From the NCBI RefSeq assembly GCF_003024805.1, contig NZ_PUEC01000012.1, positions 31,500-95,499 of the forward strand: a stretch of DNA of 64,000 nucleotides, in the 5' to 3' direction. The stretch comes from Duncaniella muris. Lineage in GTDB: Bacteria > Bacteroidota > Bacteroidia > Bacteroidales > Muribaculaceae. The notes under the pieces were generated by a model. It ran no database searches. It had not been told where the DNA came from and saw nothing but the letters and a program-made list of their open reading frames with translations. Positions within the stretch are counted from its first letter, which is position 1; each line of letters starts with the position of its first letter. The position numbers and the translations under genes were made by a program. This document shows positions 7,366 through 16,216 of this stretch, piece after piece.

Positions 7366-10300
7366 TTAGAAGGTCAGATTGAGACCGAATACGTAGCTGC
7401 GTGAACGCGGGTAGCGGTTCATGTCGTAAGAGGGGGTCAGACCGCTCTGCACGTCAACTTCGGGATCATAGCCTGAGTAGCTGGTGATGATGAAGGGGTT
7501 GGTGACAGAGGCGTAGAAACGACACTTCGACATGCCGGCCTTCGAGATGATGTTGGCCGGGAGGCTGTAGCCGACAGTGATGTCGTTGCAGCGGAGGAAC
7601 GAGCCGTCTTCAACGAAGCGTGAGATTGTGTATTCCTTGGTAACGTCAGCAGGGTTCCACTCGGTGCGGTTGCCGTTGACATACTGGTATCTCTCGAAGC
7701 CCCAGAGTTTCTTACGTTCAGATCCGTCGGGGTTGACCATAGGAACGCCGGAACCTTCGAAGTTGTCCCATTCGGTCTGAGCGTTGCCGAGCATGTGTTC
7801 CCAGCGCCAGTCAGTGTCGGTGTAAGTCCAGCGGTTGTCTTTGTTGAACTTGCTGAGGACGTTGTAGAAGTTGTTCTTGTTGTTCATTGAAGAAGAGAGA
7901 CGGTAAGCGGTGGCGTTGTAGACGTCGAAGTCAAGGAAGAAGGTGAAGTTGGCAGTGAAGTCGAAGTTCTTCCACTGACCGTTCAGACCGAAACCGCCCT
8001 GGAGTTTGGGAGTGGTGCGACCGATGACCTTCTTATCGTTCTGGTCGATGATGCCGTCGCCGTTGAGGTCTTTGAACTTGGGCTTGCCGGGCTGGGTCTG
8101 CGCACCCTGGTCGTTTGAGTTGTACATGCCGTCCATGAGCACTGTACCGGAAACGAGCTTGCCGTTTTCGTCAAACACCTGGGGAATGGGATCATATGCC
8201 TGCTTTGCGGAATTGTAGGTAAATTCATCGAAGCCATAGAGACCGTCATAGACGTAACCGTAGATGAGACCTACTTCGCCGCCGACTTTAAGACGGTAGT
8301 TGTTGCCGGCGTCAGTGTGGGCGCGGCCGTGGCGGAGGTCGAGATAATCTTCGTCGCCGGTGAGTTTGTCGACTTTCATCTTATTGGCGCCGAGGTTGAA
8401 GTTGGCAGAGAGCACATAGTCCTTGCCGCGGAGAATGTCGCCGCTGATCGAGAGCTCGAAACCGCGGTTGGTCACCTGACCGATGTTCTGATACTGCTTG
8501 CCGTAGCCGAGGGTGGTCAGCACGTCGGCCTCATAGATAAGGTCGGAAGTGGTGTTCCAATAGTATTCGGGGGTGATGCGCAGGCGGTTGTTGAACAGAG
8601 CGATGTCAAAGGCGAAGTTGCGGGTCAGGGTAGTCTCCCACTTGATGTCGGGGTTGGGGAGGTAGTTTGATGTATCATAGTAGATCTCGCCGTCGGGGTT
8701 GAGGGTCGATTCGCCGAAGTTGGGGCCGCCTGATGAGTTGGTGCTGTAGATATAGCGCCACATGTCGGCTTTGATTCGGTTGTTACCGGCCTTACCGATG
8801 GCCACGCGGAACTTGAGTTCGTTGAGCCAGGTGAGGTCTTTCATGAATTCCTCGCTTGAGATAACCCATGCACCGGATACGGATGGGAAATAACCCCACT
8901 GGTGGCCGGGGGCGAACATTGTAGAACCGTCGGCACGGAAAGTAGCCGAAAGGAGATACTTGTGATCGTAGTTGTAGCTGAGCTGTCCGAAGTAAGAAGT
9001 GGTGCGGTCAGCGGTACCGAGTTCGGTTGTCGAAGTCCAGGCTTTGCCGAGACCCATGTTGTCCCAGGCCTTGTCGGCTGTGATTTCGCGCGGGAAGTAA
9101 CGGTTTTTCTGATTTGACGACTTGGCCTGCTTGTGATAGAGTTCGAAACCTACGAGGGCGTAGAAGTTGTTCTTTTCCTTGATGGTCCAGTCATAAGAGG
9201 CAGTTGTAGTCCAGGTGTACTGGTTGGTCTGCTTCTTTTCTACCTGAGCCACGGGAAGGGTCTGGTTCTTCTTGCCGGTATCGGTCAGCGGACCCCAGAA
9301 GCGGTTGTCATCGCTGAATGCGAAGGTGAAGTTGCCTTCGGTGCGGAGGGTAAGACCGTTGATGGGCTTGTATTCGAGAGCGGCCTGGTTGGCGATGGTG
9401 TAAGCGTGTTTCTTTCTTACGTTGGTCTTGATGTCGTTGACAGGGTTGGTGTACTCGAACAAGGCTTCCTGGTCGGGGTCGGCTGCGCCGGGAGTCCAGA
9501 AGATGTCACCGAGTTCGCGGATACCGTTGGTGGGACGGTAGCGGAGCACGTCGATGATACCGCCGGTGCCCACGTTGTCACCGCCGGCACCTTCGTCGCG
9601 GCGATAAGATACTTTGGGGTTGAACTGGAGGGTAAGATTCGGGAGAATCTTGGTCTGCAGCTTGGTGTGGATATTGGTACGGCGAACACCTGAACCCATG
9701 ATGATACCGCGGTCATCTGACTGGGTAAGAGAGATGTTGTAGCGGGTCTTGTCATTACCGCCGCCGATCGATACGTTGGTAGAGTATGAGAAGGGATCGT
9801 TGCCCATCACTTCATCCTGCCAGTCATGGGTCGGAGCGCTGCGATAGAGGTCAAGGTCACGGATGTTACCGAAGTTGTAACGGAAAAGTTTTGCAGAGCT
9901 TGACGATTTCGAACGGCCTGTGGCGAAGTCCCACTGGTAGTCAACGAAATCATAAGCATTCATAAGATCGAGCTTCTTGGAGATGTGGCTGACAGAACCC
10001 TGGGCGTTGAACGAAACCTGGGTCTTGCCTTCCTGGGCTGACTTGGTGGTCACGATAACAACACCGTTACCACCCTTGGCACCGTAGATTGCTGTCAGTG
10101 AGGCATCCTTGAGGATGTCGATGCTCTGGATGTCGCTCGGCGGGATGTCGTTGATGTTGTCAACCTGGAAACCGTCGACGAGGTAGAGAGGGTCGTTTGA
10201 CTGGGTAACGGATGTCGCACCACGCACACGGATGTTGATGTCGGCACCGGGCTGACCGTCGACTGTGGTAACCTGCACGCCGGCTACCTTACCCTGGAGG

Positions 10301-10776
10301 GCTACGGCGGCCGAGGTCACGGGAACTGCGGCGAGTTTGGCGCCTGAAACCGAGCCTACAGAACCGGTGAGGTCGCGGCGGGCACGGGTGCCGCCATAAC
10401 CGATAACTACGACTTCTTCAAGAGCCTCGGAGTCTTCCGAAAGTGTGATGTTGATGTGGGTCTGGCCGTTGACAGCCACTTTTTCTGTCTTATAACCAAT
10501 GTATGACACTACGAGGGTGGCATTCTTGGCAACATTTTTGAGGGTAAAGTTACCGTCGATGTCAGTGGCAACGGCATTTTTGGTGCCTTCCACCGTAACG
10601 GTAGCTCCAATCATGGGTTCTTCGGTGCCGTCGACCACCGTACCGGATACGGTGATATTCTGTGCGTTGGCATTGAAGCCTACGCAGAGCACCAACAGGA
10701 GAAGCATGGTTTTCCAATGTGTCGCAAAGGAAAATTGCCGCAGCCGGAGACTACGACCTTGGATTAAGTCTTTCAT
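7366..10776 (-). CDS. SusC/RagA-family TonB-dependent oligosaccharide transporter
   Basis: The outer-membrane import channel of the pectin locus, 1,136 residues. A signal peptide ends near residue 38 (FNANA before QN). A carboxypeptidase-regulatory-like beta domain covers about 42-115, the family box EEVVVIGYG is at 120-128, then comes the plug (about 145-260) with RVRGATSVTQSNDPLYLVDG, then the barrel, ending in the aromatic C-terminus FGLNLTF. There is no STN domain, so it is not built to signal directly to an anti-sigma factor. It is the first gene of the minus-strand operon and has a good upstream promoter with a leader of roughly 155 bases. Function is certain at the family level; the pectic substrate is inferred from neighbours. 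Confidence 0.95.
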   Translation of the reverse strand: MKDLIQGRSLRLRQFSFATHWKTMLLLLVLCVGFNANAQNITVSGTVVDGTEEPMIGATVTVEGTKNAVATDIDGNFTLKNVAKNATLVVSYIGYKTEKVAVNGQTHINITLSEDSEALEEVVVIGYGGTRARRDLTGSVGSVSGAKLAAVPVTSAAVALQGKVAGVQVTTVDGQPGADINIRVRGATSVTQSNDPLYLVDGFQVDNINDIPPSDIQSIDILKDASLTAIYGAKGGNGVVIVTTKSAQEGKTQVSFNAQGSVSHISKKLDLMNAYDFVDYQWDFATGRSKSSSSAKLFRYNFGNIRDLDLYRSAPTHDWQDEVMGNDPFSYSTNVSIGGGNDKTRYNISLTQSDDRGIIMGSGVRRTNIHTKLQTKILPNLTLQFNPKVSYRRDEGAGGDNVGTGGIIDVLRYRPTNGIRELGDIFWTPGAADPDQEALFEYTNPVNDIKTNVRKKHAYTIANQAALEYKPINGLTLRTEGNFTFAFSDDNRFWGPLTDTGKKNQTLPVAQVEKKQTNQYTWTTTASYDWTIKEKNNFYALVGFELYHKQAKSSNQKNRYFPREITADKAWDNMGLGKAWTSTTELGTADRTTSYFGQLSYNYDHKYLLSATFRADGSTMFAPGHQWGYFPSVSGAWVISSEEFMKDLTWLNELKFRVAIGKAGNNRIKADMWRYIYSTNSSGGPNFGESTLNPDGEIYYDTSNYLPNPDIKWETTLTRNFAFDIALFNNRLRITPEYYWNTTSDLIYEADVLTTLGYGKQYQNIGQVTNRGFELSISGDILRGKDYVLSANFNLGANKMKVDKLTGDEDYLDLRHGRAHTDAGNNYRLKVGGEVGLIYGYVYDGLYGFDEFTYNSAKQAYDPIPQVFDENGKLVSGTVLMDGMYNSNDQGAQTQPGKPKFKDLNGDGIIDQNDKKVIGRTTPKLQGGFGLNGQWKNFDFTANFTFFLDFDVYNATAYRLSSSMNNKNNFYNVLSKFNKDNRWTYTDTDWRWEHMLGNAQTEWDNFEGSGVPMVNPDGSERKKLWGFERYQYVNGNRTEWNPADVTKEYTISRFVEDGSFLRCNDITVGYSLPANIISKAGMSKCRFYASVTNPFIITSYSGYDPEVDVQSGLTPSYDMNRYPRSRSYVFGLNLTF

Positions 10777-11247
10777 GTTTTGGTGTTAAATAATAATAAA
10801 TAAGATTTCGTTCATGCAAGTTTTTTTCGATATAGAAAGTACTAATTTTTGTCAAATGATTGGTATAACAGGTTAACTATTAAACTGATGGTATAAAACA
10901 AGGTTGGGCCGATCCAAGCTGGTCGGGCCGAATCAGCCACAAAATTATGAAAATAATCGGAAAGTGCAAAAAATTGGCGTGCTTTTAAGATTTCAATAAT
11001 CCAATGCGTGGTAAATCAGGGAGTCTCGTATAAGAGGGGGACAGTGGAAGCAGGAGATAGATGGAGGTGTGTTTCGTAGTGTAAAGATAGTGGTTTTTAG
11101 GGGTGTCTGCAAGGGTCTGAGCGATGTTTAACATGATTTATGAATCTCGATTCTCTCTATATAATATAAGGTGTAAAAGGATTGGGCGCGGACTTGCCGG
11201 AGGCGCGCAACGGCATTTGTATCATCATGTGGATAGATAGATAGAGT
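10777..11247. other. Divergent intergenic region and susC leader
   Basis: No gene. On the minus strand this holds the susC leader (10,777 to about 10,933) and promoter. Near the expected transcription start are two copies of GGGCCGA (10,906-10,912 and 10,925-10,931) and, further into the leader, two copies of TGGTATAA (10,861-10,868 and 10,889-10,896), possible operator or RNA elements. The rest, to 11,247, is AT-rich without a recognisable element. Confidence 0.5.
10940..10970 (-). promoter_or_regulatory. Promoter of the susC-susD-lipoprotein operon
   Basis: Minus strand: -33 TTTG (10,970-10,967), a 19-base spacer, then -7 TAATTTTG (10,947-10,940). Both boxes and the spacing match the Bacteroidota consensus exactly. 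It predicts a leader of roughly 155 bases before the susC start at 10,776. Confidence 0.75.
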
Positions 11248-11544
11248 TTCAGCGACATATACTTTCATATCGGAAAAAATTCTTTTGGCGCAAGTAAATT
11301 CGAGAATGGCAATCTTGGAACAAAAGACGATCTGAAAGTCAAAGTTCTGAAAGATGACAATGGCAATATTATGAAGGCAACAGATCTTTTCAATAGCCCC
11401 AATGCTCCTTATACTCAGTATAACTCATCTGTTCCCAACCATCGCGACCACGAAGCTCCCGCTGACATCTTCAACGCCCTCCGCTACAAGACTCTTCCCT
11501 CAATTCTCACAGAGAAGAACATCGGCGACCCGCGCTGGCGTTAA
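11248..11544 (+). pseudogene. Relic of a second DUF4957/DUF5123-type gene (C-terminal end only)
   Basis: An open frame without a start codon, closed upstream by TAG at 11,242-11,244, encodes about 98 residues resembling the C-terminus of the lipoprotein gene at 2,941-5,229. Matching landmarks are DLKVKV against DLIVKT, DHEAPADIFNALR against DHAAPDNIFEALK, and the end IGDPRWR against VGDPRWY. The TAA is followed by a weakened version of the same terminator hairpin. It faces the opposite way to the intact gene. The 5' part, lipobox and beta-helix are gone. The residual frame is uninterrupted, so the loss may be recent or the piece may have been copied in. Confidence 0.8.
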
Positions 11545-11651
11545 CCCCGCCGACAAGATCTGAAAAGATCTCCCGCTTATGACAGGCTTCCCGACCGCTC
11601 AAAAGGCCAAGAAGCTTTTTTTGATTCTACTGGAGGTTTGATCTCATTGGC
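11518..11651. repeat. Right arm of the inverted repeat flanking the susCD operon
   Basis: Inverted match to 2,839-2,965: the end of the relic frame, the AAGATCTGAAAAGATCT segment, a degenerate terminator hairpin with seven Ts, and the shared downstream segment GATTCTACTGGAGG onward. CTCCCAA-type repeats follow to about 11,735, mirroring the tandem array at 2,769-2,822. Confidence 0.8.
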
Positions 11652-11757
11652 CTAATTACCCCAACTCTCCCAATCCACCCAACTCTCCCAGTCCTCCCAA
11701 TCAGCCACAGCCCCCACCTCTCCCGGCTCCCACTTACGTTAATTATTTTAAAAGTTT

Positions 11758-11788
11758 GTTGAATATCGGGTGGAAATTATTACCTTTG
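11758..11788 (+). promoter_or_regulatory. Promoter of the GH43-pme-uxaBAC-exuT operon
   Basis: -33 GTTG (11,758-11,761), a 19-base spacer and -7 TACCTTTG (11,781-11,788), a good Bacteroidota match, about 70 bases before the GH43 start codon. Confidence 0.65.
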
Positions 11789-11859
11789 GCCTTTAAATAC
11801 GCTGCAATCAGCAGCATCACATACCTGAAATCAATACTATCTTTACCTTATTGACCTAT

Positions 11860-13551
11860 ATGAATCTAAGCAAACGAATCAGTCTGCTGGGCCTCGCAGC
11901 CGCAGCTACTATCGGTGCGTGGGCAGATGGAAAGCCCTATGTATCTAAAGTCTGGTCGCCGGATCTCGGCAACGGACAGTATATAAATCCGGTTATCGAC
12001 GCCGACTATTCCGACCCTGACGTAGTGCGCGTCGGCGATGACTTCTACATGACAGCATCAAGCTTCTGCGACATTCCCGGCCTTCCGATTCTCCACTCAA
12101 AAGATCTGGTCAACTGGACTCTTATAGGCCACGCAATCACCGAAATGCCCGAATACGCTCAGTCTGCCAAAGACCCCAGCCACGGCAACGCCGTATGGGC
12201 TCCCGCCATCCGCTACCACAACGGCGAATTCTATATATATTATGGTGATCCCGATCTGGGCATCTTCATGACCAAGGCAAAGAACCCCGCAGGACCCTGG
12301 GAACCGCTCGTCCACGTCTACAAAGCCAAAGGAGTCATTGACCCCTGCCCCATCTGGGACGAAGACGGACGCGCCTACATAGGCCACGGCTATGCCGGCA
12401 GCCGCGCCGGAGTCAAGAGCATCCTCGGCATGATCGAGATGACCCCTGACGGAACCAAGGCCATCGGCCAGGACAAAGTAATCTATGACGGACACCTCGA
12501 AAACGAAACCATCGAAGGCGCAAAACTCTACAAGCGCGACGGATGGTACTACATCTTCTCACCCGCCGGAGGCGTAGCCACAGGCTGGCAGGAAGTGCTC
12601 CGCTCGAAAAACATCTGGGGTCCCTATGAAACCCGCAACGTAATGGAACAGGGCTCTACCGACATCAACGGCCCCCACCAGGGCGGATGGGTCGACACCC
12701 CCGACGGAAAAGAATACTGGTTCCTCCACTTCCAGGACAAAGGCCCCTACGGCCGAGTGGTACACCTCCAGCCTATGGAATGGCGTCAGGACGGATGGCC
12801 GGTGATCGGTGTTGACCCCGACGGCGACGGCCGCGGCGAACCCGTCAGAAAATACCGCAAACCCAACGTAGGCAAAACCTACGCTGCCGTCAACCCGGCC
12901 GAGAGCGATGAATTCGACACCATCGAACTCGGCAAGCAGTGGCAGTGGAAAGGCAACCCCAACGCACTCTGGTACTACACCGACGCCAACGCCTCGACAC
13001 TCCGCCTCTTCTCGCAGCACAACGAAGGCGCAAAGACCCTCTATGACGCCTCCAACCTCCTGCTCCAGAAATTCCCGGCCCAGAACTTCACGGCCACAGC
13101 CAAAGTCAAATTCTTCCCCCGCAAGAAAAACGGCAAGATCATGGCAGGCGAACGCGCCGGCCTCATCGTCACCGGCTATGACTTCGCAGCCCTCTCGCTC
13201 GTGAGCCGCGAAGACGGAGTCTATCTCACCGAAGCTGACTGCGTCAAAGCAAGCAAGGGTGCCGACGAAACTGAAGTAGCCTCTGTCAAGATCGACCCCG
13301 AAAAAGAAATCTATCTCCGCGTCCAGATCCGCATGGTAGGCCCCAAGAAACCCATGCAGAAATCAGACTACAAGACCGAAGCCACATTCTATTACAGCCT
13401 CGACGGCAAGAAGTTCACCAAGTTCGGCCGCCCCTTCAACGTGCGCGAAGGCCACTGGATCGGCGCCAAACTCGGCCTCTTCTGCACCCGCGACTGGGTC
13501 AGCAACGACAGCGGCTGGCTTGACATCGACTGGTTCCGCATCACTAAATAA
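11860..13551 (+). CDS. Secreted glycoside hydrolase family 43 enzyme
   Basis: GH43 enzymes are inverting arabinofuranosidases, xylosidases or related exo-enzymes that trim side chains of pectin and xylan. I start at the ATG at 11,860; the in-frame TTG at 11,851 is less likely. A signal peptide (about 1-22, ending IGAWA) is followed by the five-blade propeller. The catalytic base is in DADYSDPDVVRVG (Asp52), the pKa-modulating Asp in DPCPIWDEDG (about 165), and the acid Glu in EGAKLYKRDGWYY (about 215). A C-terminal beta-sandwich of DUF1349/concanavalin type (about 350-560) completes it. It leads the plus-strand operon, 69 bases before the pectinesterase gene. A paralogue lies at 40,537. The exact sugar linkage cannot be read from sequence. 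Confidence 0.9.
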   Translation: MNLSKRISLLGLAAAATIGAWADGKPYVSKVWSPDLGNGQYINPVIDADYSDPDVVRVGDDFYMTASSFCDIPGLPILHSKDLVNWTLIGHAITEMPEYAQSAKDPSHGNAVWAPAIRYHNGEFYIYYGDPDLGIFMTKAKNPAGPWEPLVHVYKAKGVIDPCPIWDEDGRAYIGHGYAGSRAGVKSILGMIEMTPDGTKAIGQDKVIYDGHLENETIEGAKLYKRDGWYYIFSPAGGVATGWQEVLRSKNIWGPYETRNVMEQGSTDINGPHQGGWVDTPDGKEYWFLHFQDKGPYGRVVHLQPMEWRQDGWPVIGVDPDGDGRGEPVRKYRKPNVGKTYAAVNPAESDEFDTIELGKQWQWKGNPNALWYYTDANASTLRLFSQHNEGAKTLYDASNLLLQKFPAQNFTATAKVKFFPRKKNGKIMAGERAGLIVTGYDFAALSLVSREDGVYLTEADCVKASKGADETEVASVKIDPEKEIYLRVQIRMVGPKKPMQKSDYKTEATFYYSLDGKKFTKFGRPFNVREGHWIGAKLGLFCTRDWVSNDSGWLDIDWFRITK

Positions 13552-13620
13552 CGAACTCCACCTTCATGCCCCACACCTCTCTCCTCGCCTCAGTCCACAC
13601 AATATAATCATACCTTAGAA

Positions 13621-14583
13621 ATGAAATATCGTCTTGCCTCCCTGCTTCTGATGGTCTGCGCCCTGACAGGGCTCAAGGCATCAGCCGCCGAATGGAAACA
13701 CGACATCTACGTCAACCCCGACGGATCAGCCGACTACACCACCGTCACCGAAGCTCTTGACGGCATCCGTGCCTATATGGACTACAACGTCACAGTCCAC
13801 ATAGCCAACGGAGTCTACAAAGAAAAGGTCGTCATTCCCTCATGGCTCAAAAACGTGACATTCGAAGGCCAGAACGCCGACTCGACCATAATCACCTTCG
13901 ACCATCACGCCAACATCGACAACATGGGCACCTTCCGCACCTACACCGTAAAGGTAGAAGCCTGTGACGCCACCTTCCGCAACCTCACCATCGAAAACAA
14001 CGCCCCTCAGCTCGGACAGGCCGTGGCGCTCCACACCGAAGGTGACCGCCTGCGCTTCATCAACTGCCGTTTCCTCGGAAATCAGGACACAATCTTCACC
14101 GGAGGCAAAAACAGCCGCCTCTACTTTGACAGCTGCTACATCGAAGGCACCACCGACTTCATCTTCGGCCCGGCCACAGCCTATTTCAGAAAATGCGACA
14201 TCCTCTCCAAACGCGATTCATACATCACCGCCGCATCGACTCCGGAAGACGTAAAATACGGCTACATCTTCGACTCCTGCACCCTGCGCGCACTGCCTGA
14301 AGTTACCAAAGTGTATCTCGGACGCCCCTGGCGCCCCTATGCCCACACCGTATTCATCAACTGCGAGATGGGTTCACACATCCGTCCCGCCGGATGGCAC
14401 AACTGGAACAACACCGACAACGAACGCACAGCCCGCTACGGCGAATACGGCTCGCGCGGAGCCGGCGCCTCCCAGGAAGGCCGTGTCAGCTGGGCCATGA
14501 AAGTCTCTGACACCGAAGCCGCTGACTGTCTCGACATCGCCAAGGTTTTCGCCGTCACCACCGGATGGAATCCCGCCGAATAA
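13621..14583 (+). CDS. Pectin methylesterase, carbohydrate esterase family 8
   Basis: This enzyme removes methyl esters from homogalacturonan, exposing galacturonate for lyases or hydrolases. The 320-residue protein has a signal peptide (about 1-22), so it acts in the periplasm or outside. The CE8 active site is complete: Gln133 in LGQAVAL, Asp156 in GNQDT, Asp179 in GTTDFIFG, and Arg235/Trp237 in LGRPWRPY. The right-handed beta-helix repeats are visible between them. It stands between GH43 and uxaB, which ties the operon to pectin. No pectate lyase or GH28 polygalacturonase is present in this window, so the backbone cutter must be elsewhere or supplied by another organism. Confidence 0.95.
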   Translation: MKYRLASLLLMVCALTGLKASAAEWKHDIYVNPDGSADYTTVTEALDGIRAYMDYNVTVHIANGVYKEKVVIPSWLKNVTFEGQNADSTIITFDHHANIDNMGTFRTYTVKVEACDATFRNLTIENNAPQLGQAVALHTEGDRLRFINCRFLGNQDTIFTGGKNSRLYFDSCYIEGTTDFIFGPATAYFRKCDILSKRDSYITAASTPEDVKYGYIFDSCTLRALPEVTKVYLGRPWRPYAHTVFINCEMGSHIRPAGWHNWNNTDNERTARYGEYGSRGAGASQEGRVSWAMKVSDTEAADCLDIAKVFAVTTGWNPAE

Positions 14584-14584
14584 A

Positions 14585-14628
14585 AGGTTGTTTAAAACCA
14601 AGCGTAAACCATTGCTTTTAAACAACCT
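14585..14628. repeat. Short inverted repeat sharing its ends with the 23.7-kb element
   Basis: The 13-base arms AGGTTGTTTAAAA and TTTTAAACAACCT enclose an 18-base centre, two bases past the pectinesterase stop. No T-tract follows, so it is not a standard terminator. The arm sequence is the same as the outermost bases of the much longer element at 23,736-24,056, suggesting a small, internally deleted relative. Confidence 0.65.
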
Positions 14629-14707
14629 CCAAACCCGCGACACCTCTCCGCTTTATACCTCTGACAATAGCAGAAATTAAAAAACAATCAACAATATCAC
14701 TAAAATC

Positions 14708-16198
14708 ATGAAAGCTTTAAACAAACTCACCGCACCCAAAGCGGTTGCACCCGAAAGAATCATCCAATTCGGCGAAGGCAACTTCCTCCGCGCCTTCGTT
14801 GACTGGATCATCAAGAATATGAACGACAAGACCGATTTCAACTCATCGGTTGTAGTCGTACAGGGTACCCCCGACGCATTCGTGATGCAGCTTCTCCAGG
14901 GTCAGGACTGCCTCTACCATGTAAACCTCCAGGGCCGTCTCGACGGCGAAGTGATCAACTCCTTCACCCGTGTCGACGTGATCAGCCGCGGTCTCAGCCC
15001 CTTCACCCAGTTCGACGCCTTCCTCGCGCTGGCCGACCAGCCCGAAATGCGCTTCGTCATCTCCAACACCACCGAAGCCGGCATCGCCTTCGATCCCGAA
15101 TGCAAGCTCAACGACCGCCCCGCCGCATCTTATCCCGGCAAGCTCACCCAGCTCCTCTACCGCCGATTCAAAACTTTCAACGGAGCAGCTGACAAAGGCT
15201 TCATCATCATGCCCTGCGAGCTTATCTTCGAAAACGGCCACCATCTGAAAGAAATAATCTTCAAATACATCGACCTCTGGAAAGAAGATCTCGGCTCTGA
15301 CTACGAGGCATTCCGCGCATGGTTCGAAAACCACTGCTACGTATGCGCCACACTCGTTGACCGCATCGTCCCCGGCTTCCCCCGCAAGGAAATCAACCAG
15401 ATCCAGGAAAAACTCGGCTACAAGGACAACATCGTGGTCCAGGGCGAAGCCTTCCACCTCTGGGTGATCGAACGCGCCTCAAACATGAGCCTCGAACAGC
15501 TCCGCGCCGAATTCCCCGCTGAAAAAGCCGGTCTCCAGGTACTCATCACCGACTCTGAGGCACCCTACCACGAACGCAAGGTGACCCTGCTCAACGGCCC
15601 GCACACCGTGCTCTCGCCCGTAGCCTTCCTCAGCGGAGTCAACATTGTCCGCGACGCCTGCAACCACCCCGTCATCGGCAAGTACATCCACAAAGTACAG
15701 TTCGACGAACTCATGCAGACCCTCAACCTCCCGATGGAAGAGCTCCAGAAGTTCGGTGCAGATGTCCTCGAACGCTTCAACAACCCCTATGTTGACCACC
15801 AGGTGACATCAATCATGCTCAACTCTTTCCCAAAATTCCAGACCCGCGACCTTCCTGGCCTCAAGACCTATCTCGAACGCAAGGGCGAACTCCCCAAAGG
15901 CCTCGTGCTCGGTCTCGCAGCCCTCATAACCTACTACAAGGGCGGCAAGCGTGAGGACGGCACAGAAATCGTGCCCAACGACGATCAGAAAATCATGGAT
16001 CTCCTCACCCGACTCTGGTCAAGCGGCGACACCCGCAAGGTTGCCGAAGGAGTCCTCGCAGCCAAAGATCTCATCTGGGGCGAAGAACACGGCGATCTCA
16101 ACCAGATCCCCGGTCTCACCGACCTCGTCACCGAGTATCTCGACTCGATCGCATCGAAGGGCATGCTCGAAACAGTCAAGGAAGTTGTTGAAGCATAA
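14708..16198 (+). CDS. uxaB: Tagaturonate reductase (altronate oxidoreductase)
   Basis: UxaB reduces D-tagaturonate to D-altronate with NADH in the cytoplasm, the second step of the galacturonate isomerase pathway. At 496 residues it matches the long-chain mannitol dehydrogenase family: an N-terminal Rossmann domain with IIQFGEGNFLRAFVDW (about 18-33), then the helical C-terminal domain with the catalytic-type Lys segment KVTLLNGPHTVLSP. It lies 124 bases after the pectinesterase gene and 18 bases before uxaA. The gene order uxaB-uxaA-uxaC-exuT supports this function over fructuronate reductase (UxuB), which belongs to the same family. Confidence 0.93.
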   Translation: MKALNKLTAPKAVAPERIIQFGEGNFLRAFVDWIIKNMNDKTDFNSSVVVVQGTPDAFVMQLLQGQDCLYHVNLQGRLDGEVINSFTRVDVISRGLSPFTQFDAFLALADQPEMRFVISNTTEAGIAFDPECKLNDRPAASYPGKLTQLLYRRFKTFNGAADKGFIIMPCELIFENGHHLKEIIFKYIDLWKEDLGSDYEAFRAWFENHCYVCATLVDRIVPGFPRKEINQIQEKLGYKDNIVVQGEAFHLWVIERASNMSLEQLRAEFPAEKAGLQVLITDSEAPYHERKVTLLNGPHTVLSPVAFLSGVNIVRDACNHPVIGKYIHKVQFDELMQTLNLPMEELQKFGADVLERFNNPYVDHQVTSIMLNSFPKFQTRDLPGLKTYLERKGELPKGLVLGLAALITYYKGGKREDGTEIVPNDDQKIMDLLTRLWSSGDTRKVAEGVLAAKDLIWGEEHGDLNQIPGLTDLVTEYLDSIASKGMLETVKEVVEA

Positions 16199-16216
16199 CA
16201 TCCCCCCGACTGACAG

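Noticed and set aside
14585..14628. Terminator inside the pectin operon
   Set aside because: The hairpin is AT-rich with no following T-tract, and its ends match the 23.7-kb element, so I treat it as a repeat.
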